From: Nemertoderma westbladi
Taxonomy: Eukaryota > Xenacoelomorpha > Nemertodermatida > Nemertodermatidae
Reading direction: 5' to 3'
NCBI GenBank assembly: GCA_032718475.1
Contig: JAUCBJ010008939.1
Location: 1 to 64,000, forward strand
DNA: 64,000 nt
The translations under genes and the position numbers were made by a program. Shown here piece by piece: positions 32,786 through 44,652 of the stretch. Within the stretch, counting starts at the first letter, position 1, and each line of letters begins with the position of its first letter. The notes under the pieces were generated by a model, which searched no databases, had not been told where the DNA came from, and was given only the letters and a program-made list of their open reading frames with translations.

Positions 32786-33610
32786 AAGTTGCCAAGTTTG
32801 CCGGCAGTATTCGTCTCCGTCCGTGATTTCTGATCATGGGAGCATGGCTACAGGTTTCTTCAGTAGGAAGTGCGTGGGTGTTAGCGCTTCCAGGGAATCG
32901 GGTCTCGATGAGACTGGCATAAGCGGTCTCTCGTTGAGATAGGCGGCGATTTCCTCCATTAACGTCCGCAAAAGTTCGTCGGTGAGATACGCGCGGCATG
33001 GCACTATAAAGTGAAATGCGGTCTTCACGCTTCTGATTAATCTCTCCCAACTTCCTCCCCACCAAGGGGCGTCGGCGGCGTTGAAGGTCCAGCTAGAAGC
33101 GGTTACCTTTAGCTGATCGTCCACCTGTCTTTGATTCCAATCTCTGACGTAAGCCTTGATTTCATTGTTGGCACCAATGAAGTTCGTTCCTTTATCAGAT
33201 CTCATTGTGTTACTAGTTCCAAAGCGAGTGATCTGTCGGCGTAAGCTCAATATGAAGCTATTGGTAGATAAATCGTTCACCATATTGAGATGGATAGCTC
33301 TACAAGTCATACAGACAAAGATGACACACCATCTCTTGACTATAGTCCTAGCACGATATACTTCAATAGGGCCAAATAAATCTACACCGGTATTTGTGAA
33401 GGGTGGTTCATAGAAGCTTACTCGTTCCCTAGGTAATTCTGCCTCTCGCTGTGTTAAAGGCCTACTGAATGCTTTCCTACATGGTATGCAGTTCCTAAGG
33501 ACTTGGTTCAGAGCCCTACGGGGTTTATGAAAATAATAGCGAGTTCGAATTTCGCTAAGAACTCGTTCTCTACCAGCATGGTAAAGCTTACTGTGAACAT
33601 CTACAATCAT
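32757..33610 (-). pseudogene. Element 2 integrase core
   Basis: Contains the HHCC zinc-binding region (HSKLYHAGRERVLSEIR ... CIPCRK) followed by the DDE catalytic core: D in FTNTGVDLFGPI, D in MRSDKGTNFIGA and E in PWWGGSWERLIRSVK, all present. It inserts the cDNA into the host genome with 5-bp duplications, consistent with the ATTTA and CTCGA seen here. The frame is broken at 33610 on the N-terminal side, where about 160 bp with stops joins RNase H, and at about 32830 on the C-terminal side. Confidence 0.88.
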
Positions 33611-33769
33611 CTTGATTTATATTTCAAGATTTCTAATGAGTATGGGAAACTTAGTGTCAAAGGATAATGGAGCATTAGTTAGTCTTCCTCCAACGCGTAT
33701 TAACCCATCTATCATTGTGCTAGAGAAACGATCCCTTAAGCGCATCTGTGAATTTCTCAACAACAAGAA

Positions 33770-34945
33770 TTACTTATCGGAATCCTCATAGCATTGCAGG
33801 AGTCTCAGTATCTGCTTATTTGTTTCTTCATGCTCCTGGTATGTGATCCTTTCTTTAAGAAATCTGTCTGAGGTCTTGTATTTAGGAAGATCTTTAACAA
33901 CATGGACCTGCGCGGATGTCAATGGAGCGGTATCACTAGCGCTCTTCGTCCTGGAGTAGTGATGATGAAAACAACGCTTTAAATAAACAATGGCCTTACA
34001 AAGCCGATTCCAGGAGCTATAGTGATGCATCGCTCTCTGCAGGAGAGGTGAGAGTCCTTGCGAGACATCTGGTGTTCCAGATTTCCAATCTCTCTCTCTG
34101 ATTTCCACAACAGACTTATGTGTGGCTGGGGGTTTTGGTTCCAAGGCTTCGTCTCCGGAAATATGTAGTACAGACAGATCTATCACGGGTTTAAATAACT
34201 TCGATTTACTCGCCCGGGTTTTAGGTTTGACTTTCTCCGCTCCCTTGGCTTGTCTAATTTCCGCCGTAGTAAGATGAGGAGGCCATTCATCCTCTTCCTT
34301 GCTTAGGAAGTCGGGTCCACCTAACCAGTCTGGAGTATCTATTAGTTCTTGTGGAGTTGCTCCCCTGGATGCGATGTCGGCTGGATTAATCGTCCCAGGG
34401 CAATGTCTCCATTGATCTACCTTCGTGCGACTAAGTATAATGGCTACTCTGTTAGTAACGAAGACGCTGAACTGACAGACTTCATTGGTTATATACTCCA
34501 ACACGAGTAAAGCATCGGTCCAATAGACAGTTTTCTCCAGTGGATAGTCGATCTGTTCTGTTACATTCCGGCCGATGGCTGTAGCGTATAGAGCCGCCTT
34601 TAACTCCGCTCGAGGAACTTTCAACTTGTTGTTTATCAAGGCCTTAGAGGTAACCAAGGCGACCTTAATTCCATCCGGAGTTTCAACTCTCAGGTAGGCT
34701 ACTATACCTATTCCCATATCGCTGGCGTCTCCAAACACATGGAGTTGATAGGAATACGTGGGGAGAACATGACCAAAATAAGAACGGGAAATAATAAAGT
34801 TCTCGATGGAAGGTAGAGAATCTTCCCATTTCATCCACTTCTTTAATAGTTCTCCCTTAAGTGGATCGTCCCATGAGTGGTTTTCAAGCCACATTTGTTG
34901 TACTAAACTCCGAGCAATCAATATAACTGGGCTAATAAATCCCAA
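33770..34945 (-). pseudogene. Element 2 RNase H and connection region
   Basis: Starts with the BEL/Pao hallmark after the reverse transcriptase (GFISPVILIARSLVQQMW). RNase H residues are visible: D in LHVFGDASDMGIGIVAYL, E in PRAELKAALYATAIG and D in VYWTDALLVLEYI. It degrades the RNA strand of the RNA-DNA hybrid. The remainder (PADIASRGATPQEL region) leads towards integrase. Element 1 retains just this PADIASRGATPQEL stretch between two deletions. Confidence 0.87.
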
Positions 34946-35013
34946 TGGATCGAAATAAGTGCTCAGGATACTTAAACAAATCCGTTAGGTACGAACTGGA
35001 TTATCTCGCGGTT

Positions 35014-36247
35014 TTAGTTGGAAAAACAGGATATAAGGTCTAGATCTTTAGCTCCTCGGTCTTCTACCGGGATCGATTCCAGAAATTCACGGGAGTTACT
35101 TGTGAATTTAGTTAATCTAAATCCACCTCTTTTCAAACACTCTACCGTTCCTTTGGCGACATCAATGACTTCTTCCACCGATGGGAGTGACTTTAAATTG
35201 TCGTCCATGTATATATCCCGTTTGATGTTGTCTATAACTTCTTTGGAGAAGGCGTCTCGGTTGTCATCAGCAGTGGTGCGCACTACTGAGCAGGCGTTTG
35301 AAGGGCTCGAGATGATCCCAAAAGCCTGGATGGTCATCCATTAATCCACCGGTTTCTGGTTGAGGTCTCCTTCAGGCCACCACAGAAATCGTAGGCTGTC
35401 GCGATCCCTTTCCAGCGCCTTAACTTGTAAGAACATGCCTTCTATATCTGAGGCGAAAGCAATTGAATATTGTCTTAATCTAATAGAGTATTCCCAACAA
35501 GGATTGGAGTAAGTTGGGTCCCGGCAATAACTCGGAGTTAAGGGATTGGCCCATGTAGAGAGCGGAACCGTCAAATACTACCCGGACTTCGTTGGGTTTA
35601 CCGGGTTTGGGAACGTAATGATGTGTCAAATAGTACGTTCTCTCAGTTATGGGTGTTCTTTCCGGTACTCGCTCCGCGTATCCCTTGTCAATGAATTTCT
35701 TCAACTGGGTCTTGTACATTTCCTTAGCTGAAGTATTTGCCGTAAGGCGTCGATGTAGTTGCGCAATTATCTTCTCTGCCAAGGGTCGGGTGTTTATAAA
35801 ATTGGGTTCTCGCCGTCGGAAAGGCAGACCAATCTCATACCTACCTTGATCTTTAAGAAAATGTGTAGTCGTCTCCTGTATCTGCTTGGCTCTTTCTTCT
35901 TCTACCGATAGGGCCTTATCATAGGAATTGGGCTCTACAGCCTCTTGAGTAAAGAATCGTACGGCGTGTTCATCGCGAACCTTCACGTTGTAACGGTCTA
36001 TTACTTCATTTAGTTCGTCGTTGTAATCGACTAGTCCCGCTGGATGGACGAGGTGACAAAGGTTCACTTGGTTTTGCCAAGTTTCACTTTCTGTAAGGAG
36101 GTCGATGGTATTCTCCTCGTCGAATAGTTGATGAATATTGTCATTATCTGAGGAGTGTGGTGTTCCCTCAGGTGAGTCATCTCCCTCACGGGTTTCCCCT
36201 TCCCATTCACTCACATGGTAGACTTGCTCCTTTGGTAGCCTTTCCAT
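35014..36247 (-). pseudogene. Element 2 reverse transcriptase, broken
   Basis: Three consecutive frames (36247-35480, 35574-35341, 35337-35014) make up the reverse transcriptase. The fingers and early palm contain LTHHYVPKPGKPNEVRVVFD and LNSELLPGPNLLQSLLG. The first palm Asp is in IAFASDIEGMFLQV. The catalytic YMDD is in RDIYMDDNLKSLPS (35200-35211). Breaks: a frameshift near 35530, a TAA at about 35341-35343 and a frameshift near 35020. The catalytic residues themselves are intact. The enzyme makes cDNA from the element RNA in Gag particles. Confidence 0.87.
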
Positions 36248-36254
36248 GAGTGTC

Positions 36255-36932
36255 CTACGGGAGGGACCAGTACCAACCTACTCTAGTTCTTCCCACATAA
36301 GTTTGCAGTGGTCGCGGTTGAGTAGGCCGTTTCTCTAATGTCTCCAGCGCCTCATGCGCATTTTGGCCGATGAGTATTTGTACCCCAGGGTCTTCTGTGT
36401 TGAATCTAGGTATGTCATACTGCTGGGTGAAATCGTCTTCATCCCAGTTATAAGGTTCCACTTGGCTGGTAGCGAAGTTCTTTATCGCCACCATTTTTAC
36501 TGACCTTATACTGTGTTCTCCTAGTTCATCCTGGGGGGTGGACAACGCGCCTACATAGTAGTCTGTAGCTACGGTAGATTTCCAAACCTGCATAATTCCT
36601 GAAAGGTTGAACTTAGTTCGGAACTTGGGTTGTCCAGCAAAGATATCTTCGGCTAGTTCTTTGTCGATGAATGTTCCTGTGCTGCCGGAGTCGAGAAGGG
36701 CGTTCACTATATAACTCTTGCTTAACCCGTGGACTCTCAACTGCACTACGGGAAATTCTCGGATTCCTACGTTGGAAGTTGGCACTTTCCAAGATGGTTG
36801 TCGGTCTGGAATAGTTAGGGGGAGCTCACTCTCAGTTTCTGTCTCATACATAAGTGCTCGATACACTGCGGTGTTTATTAGATAACAGGATTCGTTTTCG
36901 TCAGAGAATTCATCCGTGTAGAATCCTTCCAT
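36255..36932 (-). pseudogene. Element 2 aspartic protease
   Basis: Retropepsin-like domain with LLDSGSTGTFIDKELAED (active-site DSGS) followed by the conserved PGVQILIGQNAHEALE stretch (the ILIG flap-distal motif of BEL/Pao proteases). It aligns closely with element 1 residues about 1030-1265. A deletion of about 40 bp near 36930 relative to element 1 separates it from the zinc knuckles, and a frameshift near 36250 separates it from the reverse transcriptase. Confidence 0.87.
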
Positions 36933-38269
36933 CTCAGTTGGACATGTAGTTCAGACTCACTTACCTGACTCGGGCTGTTTCTTTCAAATTCGGTGTGCAA
37001 CAAAATATGATGTTTCGCGCCGCACTTCGCACACCTTGCGTCGGAGTAACAGGTTCGCCGTTGGTGTCCTTGTCTGAGACAATTATAACACAACCGCTTA
37101 TCCCACATGACTTCGCGTCTATCTTTTAGGGATTTCTTTAAGAATTCCTCGCACACACTTAAACGATGGGGCCCGTCACACAACGCACATTTTGGTTTGA
37201 TGTTACTTACTTTACCTTGGTTAATGTTGTGCACACTCGTTTTTTCTTCGGGTTTTCTTCCATGAACTCTCTTAGGAGACGTGGGAGGAGTTTTTGTTGT
37301 CTGTTCTCTCCTATCATTGGTTCGAGACTTAAATTTACTTACGTCTTTTGGTGCTTTGTTGACATAGTAAGATCTTTCAGTGTCTCTCCCATTGCTCTCC
37401 TCTTGAGAGGTTTGGCTTTCGCCATCGTCCGTATAACACACTGGTGTTACCTTTCTCCTAGAGATGGGTTTCTCACTTACCTTATTTTCCGGTGTCTTCT
37501 CTCTGGACTGCTTTAGGAGTTGTAATCTTACCTCTCCATCTAAGAAAGACATGAGATCAGCCATGGTAGGGTCTCTTTGTTGCTGGTCCATCATATAGAG
37601 CACTTTCTTGTCCCAGCGAGTACCTACTCCACCCTTGGGCAAAGTAGAGGCTACGGCTCCAATAACCATGGAACTCTGATATTCATGAGACTTACCTAAC
37701 CAATCTAGTTGTCTACAGATCTCCTGAATCTCATCGGAAAACTCTATAATCCCGCTGCTAAGGAACTTTCGGGGTGCTACCAATTTGGCATACAAATACC
37801 TAGCTATGTTTGTCCTATTACCATACCTGATGTTTAGTGTATTCCAAACTTGTCTTAATCCATCTGGGTGTCCAATAAACTTTAACGCCATTAACTTGGG
37901 AGGTCCTTCCAAACACTCGATGAGGAATCTAAGTTTCTCTCCGTTAGAAAGTACAGAGTTCTGTATGTTATCTTTATAATATTCATTAAAAGGTAACCAT
38001 TTCATCTCATCTCCATTGAACTTGACGATTTCTCCCACCTTTACCGCTTGACGGGCTTCGGTTCTAGCCATTTGACGCGTAAAACTTTCTTGGGCCATCG
38101 TGTTATTTAATATCGAGTTATCGGTATATAAATTTCTCGGATTATGATCAGGTCTATATGGAATATCATTGTCAACAGGTTTATAATTACCCTTAATAGG
38201 GTTTACTATAGGAGTTTCTACTTCACTAGCAGTATAGATGCGTGTAGGTTCCATCCACACCTTGCGCAT
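36878..38269 (-). pseudogene. Element 2 Gag, DUF1759-like core and zinc knuckles
   Basis: 463 codons covering the conserved Gag core (GEIVKFNGDEMKWLPFNEYY, KLRFLIECLEGPPKLMALKF, EICRQLDWLGKSHEYQSSMV) and the Cys/His region (CALCDGPHRLSVCEEFL ... CYNCLRQGHQRRTC ... CAKCGAKHHILLH). It overlaps the upstream gag ORF by 44 bases, because this copy has a four-base tandem insertion near 38250 relative to element 1. Confidence 0.87.
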
Positions 38270-40490
38270 GAAATACTTCAGACCTAACAGGTTGACACAT
38301 TGTTACAGGGGGTGGTGGTATACCCCTTTGTGTGTTGACCAATTTATCGCGTTCTAACGCGATACTCTGCTGCACTTCTTGCAACTCTAACCTACTTTCC
38401 CTTACTGTTCCCTTAAACTGTTGAACAGTCTCCTGCATCTGCCCAAGCAGGAGATCCATCCCCCGCCGTCTCTCATCCACCCACTCAACCGCCGAAGCGG
38501 GAGCCGCCAACATAGTAGCGGGTAGACGAGGGACGACGGGCGACAAATCTTTAATGTCTCGCTCGGCGTCCAGGACATGAATGGTCTCAGGGTCTGTTTT
38601 ACTGGGCACAGGTAATTTAGTACTGTGCAAAGGGAATTTAGAGGTAGGATCTGGAAGTACAGGTGTCTCTATCACCGAAGTGGTGGCTTCGAGAACAGAC
38701 CTAATTATTTCAGGCTCATCTACTATAGTAGGGAGTCTTTCTACTCTAATAATTTGGTCTGTGGGTTCTGTATTACCTAAGTCTGTGCTAGCTAGTTGCC
38801 GTCTCACAGCTGGGGGCAAATTAGGCAATTTCTGACGGTGGGGCGTTCTTCTACGCCTACTGGAACGAGATCTATTTCCTCCACCTTCAGGATCTGTGGT
38901 ATCGCCTTCATCAGATGATGTAAATCCCTGTCTTTTGGGAGTAGATTTACTTATAATCTGCCACTGACTAGCTGTTCTCTGTTTATCAATGTAGTCTTGC
39001 TTCTCTTGAAGATTTTCCAACTCTAGTTGGGCGGTCTCTTCAGACACCCTTCGTTCTGCTTCTGCCACTGCTACCTTTCTTTCCGCTTCTGCCGTCTTTC
39101 TTTCCGCTTCTGCCGCTGCCATCGCCGCTTTTCTTTCCACTTCTGCCACTGCCATCGCCGCTTTTCTTTCCACTTCTGCCTCTGCCACTGCCGCTTTTCT
39201 TTCCACTTCTGCCGCTTTTCTTTCCGCTTCTGCCTCTGCCACTGCCGCTTTTCTTTCCACTTCTGCCGCTTTTCTTTCTGCTTCTGCCTCTGCCGCTGCC
39301 GCTGCTGCTGTCTTTCTGTCTTCTATACGTTTTTTCTTTACTTGTTCTTCTTGAACCCTAGTGATGCGGATGCTTTCATCAAATTTAGCTTGGTTTGCAG
39401 CTAACATTTCCGCATCTATTGCGTCCAACACCAACTTGGCTCCTTCACTATTAGGGCGAAGTCCAGCTAACCGTCTCCTTAACTCTTCGTCACCTATAAA
39501 TCGCTGATAGTCTGACAGATAGATGTCAATGGCGTCCTTCTTCTGAGGTTTCTCTGATGTCGCTTCGCTTTCCACCTGAGAAAAGGTAGCGTCTGTTGAT
39601 TCTCCATGGGTTGAGCGTTCATCCAGCTGAAATTTCCACTGGGCCGTTCCTTGAACTTTGAGATCCACTCGCTGGAACCAAGTCTTCACGGCAACTTGTA
39701 ACGACGTGTCTTGGCTTCTTTTCGACGCTTCCTCGAAGGCGGAAAGAATTAGTCTGATCCGCATAACTCGTTCGCGAACTTGATAAAGCAGCTCTCCCTG
39801 CTCTTGAGGTCCTTGGGGTTGTTGAAACAGTTGTTCCTCTAATCGCTCCAGAGAGCTGAAGAATCTATGTACATATCCTGCTGCCGACCTCTTCCACACA
39901 GCCAGATCTCTAGTGTCCATTAACACTCCCATCCTGTATAAATCTTCCCAGGCAGCTTCCGATAAGTTAAACGGGAGTCTGGGTCCGGGGAAATTCCATT
40001 GCGTCTCGACAATAGACTTCAGTTCCTCCTTCGTGTATCCCGCATAACTGTCTTTGGTCGATCGCTTGCTTCTCGCCCAATCCATTTGATGTTCCTCCAC
40101 CGCAATCAATACTCTAGTGAGTACGGCTTCCGGAAGAATGAGAAGTGGATCAGAATAAACCGCTTCTGCCATCTTTGCTCCGCGCTCGGGTGTCAGCTCT
40201 ACAGTATCTGAACTACTGGAGCTATCGGGCCGCTGAGAAATAAGTTCTCGGCTCGAGTGTTGCTGCTGTTTAACAGCTGCCTCTTGGTCCCGCTTAACTT
40301 GAGCCCGAGTGCCTATGATAGACCTACTGTGTTTGACTAGCCTAGGGTCTGATACTACTACTGGAGGGATGACTTTTCTTACAGTAGGATGGGAGTTGAA
40401 CTTCGGTCTCAAACGTTCCACACTCCTATCTGGGTCACAGATGGTTGTATCTAGGAGACTATCTGACAGGTTTTGCTTTGGGTCAGCCAT
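38226..40490 (-). pseudogene. Element 2 Gag, N-terminal part
   Basis: 754 codons from ATG (MADPKQNLSDSLLDTT) to a frameshift-induced stop. It aligns with element 1 ORF1 but has about 190 extra residues (from about 115) containing YAGYTKEELKSIVETQW and VRERVMRIRLILSAFEEA, which element 1 has lost in frame. The Ala/Glu-rich coiled coil (39030-39330) has its own array of AEAERKAAEVERKAA-type repeats, different in number from element 1. Gag would assemble the particle. Confidence 0.87.
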
Positions 40491-42413
40491 GTTAGTTTGT
40501 ACAGTTGAATGCCTACTGCTAGAACTACAGTTAAAGCAAGTCTAGTAATTCAGTATCAACTAAAAGCCTAGTAATTAATTACCGATATCGTTACTCAGTG
40601 TAACGTGATACATATACAATATATTAAAATACCAGTATACACTTATAGTATAAGTATTATTACAGACTAGAGTTTGTCACAAAAATACCGGTATATAATT
40701 CAGCGTAAATATATATAAATATATAATAAGCCTACCGTGAATACCGGTATACAGTTTACACTTATAGTATATATAAGTATAATTATAGACTAAATTAATT
40801 ACAGAATACCGGTATATGATTTCAGCATAAGTTTATAGAAATAAATATAATAAGCCTATCGTAAATACCGGTATATCAATTATTTTAGAATAATTGAATT
40901 TCTGAAATTTTGGGTTACTTGGTTACTTTACGTTACTTTATTACCATTATTTAAGCAGTAGTCCAACTGATATTAAGACCTAATTGATGGATGACAGGCC
41001 TACTATTTATAAATCAGTTTAAGTTGATTTATTATATATATATATACCCGTATAATGGGATTTGACAATATTTGAAACAAATGTTATTGTTTCTGGTTAA
41101 TGGAGTCACTACACAGAAGCTAACGCTCTCAGTGGAGTGCTACCTGTTGGACACTAAAACAAATAATTCTAATTTACTAAGTTACTTATTACTACTAATT
41201 ACGTACAATGTTACAGACAGGGTGAGATTACGATCTCTAAATAAACAATAACAAATTACACGTACAAAATTTAGGGTAATTTTACAGGGAATCTACAAAC
41301 CAGTCTAACAAGGTGTTAGATTTCTGGTTATTACAAACGAACAGGAAACTACGGTATTTGAAAATAATTAAGCAGTAGTAAATACACTGTGTTGTCCAGA
41401 TAAGAAAATACTACCGTCTGACGACTTATAGCCTTTTTGCTTTACAGCACTATAAGTACTACGTTATGTACCCGGAGTGTCCTTACCTAGAAGTTAATTA
41501 CCGCAGCCTACCAGAGCTAACGTGCCTATTAACCACTTTACAACACAAATATACTGTCCACAAACTAATTACCTTCGGAAAGTATTGTACACTAAACCCT
41601 AAATTAGGTACAAGTACTTATATAGCAAATAACCAGCAGTTAAATATACTTGAACAGCTAAAAGAACCACGGCATCTGCTGGAGTGACTAGCACATAAAA
41701 TCACCAGTCTTTACCTACACCAAGCAGCCCTGATGTAATACCGGGGTTAATTTAACTATAACGGTATGTATAACAAGCACAATTACTGTAGGAATAAACT
41801 GGGGGAGTTTGATGGTTGCGAATACTTGCATAAACTCTGAATAATAAATATTGCGCTACCCGTACAGACTACACAAACAAAATACAGACCAAACGCTGAC
41901 AGACTACTATCAAGCCTAAATAAACTACAGTATATGCAGACTCCGAAATGGTTAGTCATATTGCGTTCTAACCGAGTAGTACGACTTATTCTTTCGGGGG
42001 GATTTACCTTACAACTCAAGATGCCCCTACTTTCCTAACTAGTACTTTATCAGACATACACTCTACATACACTGCAATCTCTTCAGACCTAACAACAGCC
42101 AGACAACAATCCAGCCTACAAATTATCTATAGAATCTGAGCAGGCTTACACGCCCTCTGCTCAATATTAACTTACAGATAAATAAAACTGACAGAAATAA
42201 GTAAAATCTCAATAAAAAACCAGGGCTGCAGTCCCTGATCAAATATCAAGACCTACCGGTATATAATTATAAAAATCGAATAATACTGATGTACCTGTAC
42301 TGCTGTAAGTACCGGTTCGGTTGGTTAGGTAGTTAGGCCTACTGATTACAGGTCGACTGGTAGTTTTCGACTTTATTGCCTACGTTGCAATAAAGAAAAG
42401 CTATAACTGTTAT
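40491..42413 (-). other. Element 2 leader (5' UTR)
   Basis: 1.9 kb of non-coding leader homologous to 7966-10152, with one copy of the block that is duplicated in element 1. The sequence after the 5' LTR (ATAACAGTTATAGC on the minus strand) does not start with TGG, so no ordinary primer-binding site was identified. Confidence 0.6.
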
Positions 42414-43602
42414 TGTTCGCGCTTTTAGACCTTTAGCAGTTTAACCCGCCAATTTTTGGTGTCTTCTAGGTTATAAATCGACTTTAGCCTACAACAAGTA
42501 TTTGTTGCATATAAGATATAAATTTACACTTGCCGAAGCCAGCCTGTGCGCGACCATTCACCCACTGTTAAGGGAGACTGGATTCGGAGGCTCTGACCTT
42601 ATTGCGGTGTAGACTTACTGTACTATTCGATTGATCATTACTATCGTCTGACAAATATTATCTACTTTCGGGAAATATTAACAGTTCCTTTGGGACGTGG
42701 CGCACTAAGCATGTAAACAGAGTTATGACTTACACTAAACACAACGGGATGGCTATTGATTTTCGTATAAAGCGCATTCTTTAGGAAATGCTTTGTTATC
42801 TGACACACTCATGCATACTACTGCACAATGCTGCACACTGATCTGCCGACCGTCACTGAATTTGATGATATGTAAAGAGAATAGCAACCGACACATGTAG
42901 AGGCTATGAAATAGCATTCAATTCACTACAAACCACTATAATGTAAGTCGCAGTTGCTACCGGTAACCGGTCTCTCTAACCTTCAGTAATCAAGAAGATT
43001 GGGGTTTTATGATTATTTATCGATATTCTCCAAATATAACACATATCCATCAGCTTCTAACAATTAATAACTGACAGTAAATAGCAGTAAAATAATGCGG
43101 TGAAAGTTGGGTAGGACGTAATGCATTGAGTTGACTGGACTGTACCGTGATAACAGTTATATGTTCCTATAATCAAAGCCGTCAAATGTCTGGCTAAAGT
43201 CTGAAACTAAGAATAATTCCAAAGCCGATGTTCTGGGCTCAGGAAAAAGGTAAACAAAACCGTCATGCATTGCGCGATTTCCCGTAGGCTTCTGTGCAAA
43301 TAAAGTGAAAATCGCTCTGATTGGTTGAGCCGAACAACGAACAAAGAGGGGTTCAGGTTCCACGTTGGCAGTAAATCAGCTGATAGATTTCGTCATCTAG
43401 TCCACACTGTAGTAAGAGTATTTTGGCGTATTGCGGCATAAAATGGCTTGTTATGTCCGCTAAAGTACACATACAGAAAAAATGGCTTTTTATGTCCACT
43501 GAAACACCGGTACAGTAAGAAAACGGCTTTTTATGTCCGTTAAAACATCTACAGAGTACTTTGCGGGGAAAATGACTAGCTATATCCGCAAAAGCCTTTA
43601 CA
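42414..43602 (-). repeat. Element 2 5' LTR
   Basis: 1,189 bp, near-identical to 25513-26706, with about 1-1.5% differences by eye plus small indels. TG...CA ends. Confidence 0.92.
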
Positions 43603-43607
43603 ATTTA
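43603..43607. repeat. Target-site duplication ATTTA, right copy
   Basis: Matches 25508-25512 and lies within the PolB reading frame. Confidence 0.9.
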
Positions 43608-44652
43608 TGCTTTCAAAGTCTGCAACAATAACAAAAGGTAGCTTTGACTTATACCAATACTTTTCGAATTTTAGAATATTATTTTTGTTTTTTATAGGCA
43701 TGATGATTTTTGCTGATTTATTCCCATAACATAATTCTTCATGCTTTTGTAGACCATCTGTTTCAAAGAAACTTCTCAGACAATTCCGACAGTAAAACAA
43801 GGAATAAGTAAGCGATGTATTTGTTTGAATGAAGCCATTTAAAAATGATGAAAATTTTGCAATCAAAGTATAATGTTGTTTCTGACCATCTGTAAGAAAC
43901 AACAAGTCTATCTGCTCTCTATCTCTGAAATTACTAATACGAAGGGGAAGAAGGGCTTTCTTATCTTCAATACAAAATACATTAATAGCATAATTGTTTT
44001 GTTTTTCAAATTTGTTAATTGACTTTAGAGAGACTGGGTAATCTATACCTTTCATATTTAGGATATTTTCACATGGTTTATACTTAGTAACTCGATTTCT
44101 ATGTTCTGATTGGGGTTGGATGTGTGCTAATATGCTCCATAGGAAACATTTTTCATCATCATTCTTCACATTGACAATATAGGTTGATCTAAAAGGTAGT
44201 TTTATAAAACTAGACCCACCCATATTTGAAAAAACAGATAATTTAAATTTTGCTTCAGTGATTTCCTTAAATATCAACCCTGTCCCTCTACCTTCCATTT
44301 CTTGAACCCATGTAGTTGTTTTAGTTTTTTTAGACTCTATTGCTTGATCAATGTTGTTTTCTGAAAGTATTAATTCTGGATCGTGTCTATTGTAATACAA
44401 TTCAATGTCTCCCTTTATAGGATGTATAAATATTATTTCCATAACAATTTGCATTTTGATTGATGATTTTGTTAACATTCGTCTCATTTCAATCGAAACT
44501 TTGTCTCTTATTGATTCAAAAAATGTATCAACAGATTGTTGTTCAAATGCCATGATTTCATATTCAAAAGTTAAGTTTTTGAATTGCTTGCTCATGTGCA
44601 ATTCAACTGAATGTTTACCTGACTGATTTTGTGTATTTGATAAACTTGCCAT
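43603..44652 (-). pseudogene. Polinton/Maverick-type DNA polymerase B, N-terminal fragment
   Basis: An open frame from ATG (MASLSNTQNQSGK) to the start of the element 2 LTR. It shows the N-terminal hallmarks of protein-primed PolB from Polintons and related viruses: the stretch INVKNDDEKCFLWSILAHI (here with VN), a C2H2-like zinc pair (YCRNCLRSFFETDGLQKHEELC) and the first 3'-5' exonuclease motif (FVIVADFES). The family enzyme replicates linear element DNA. Everything after the ExoI motif is missing: element 2 inserted right there, and the sequence on the far side (25172-25507) gives no convincing PolB continuation, so the gene was probably already truncated or has decayed. The target duplication is inside the gene. 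Confidence 0.82.

Larger units (their letters stand above)
25513..43602 (-). mobile_element. BEL/Pao LTR retrotransposon, element 2 (long, decayed)
   Basis: An 18,090-bp element on the minus strand with LTRs of 1,189 and 1,194 bp and an ATTTA target duplication. Order along the minus strand: 5' LTR (42414-43602), leader, gag, protease, reverse transcriptase, RNase H, integrase, C-terminal domain, spacer, ORF2, polypurine tract, 3' LTR (25513-26706). The LTRs differ by roughly 15 substitutions plus small indels, clearly more than in element 1, so this insertion is older. The pol region has several frameshifts and stops, but all enzymatic domains remain recognisable. It is unusually long for BEL/Pao because of the extra ORF2 and the long leader and spacer. 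Confidence 0.93.
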
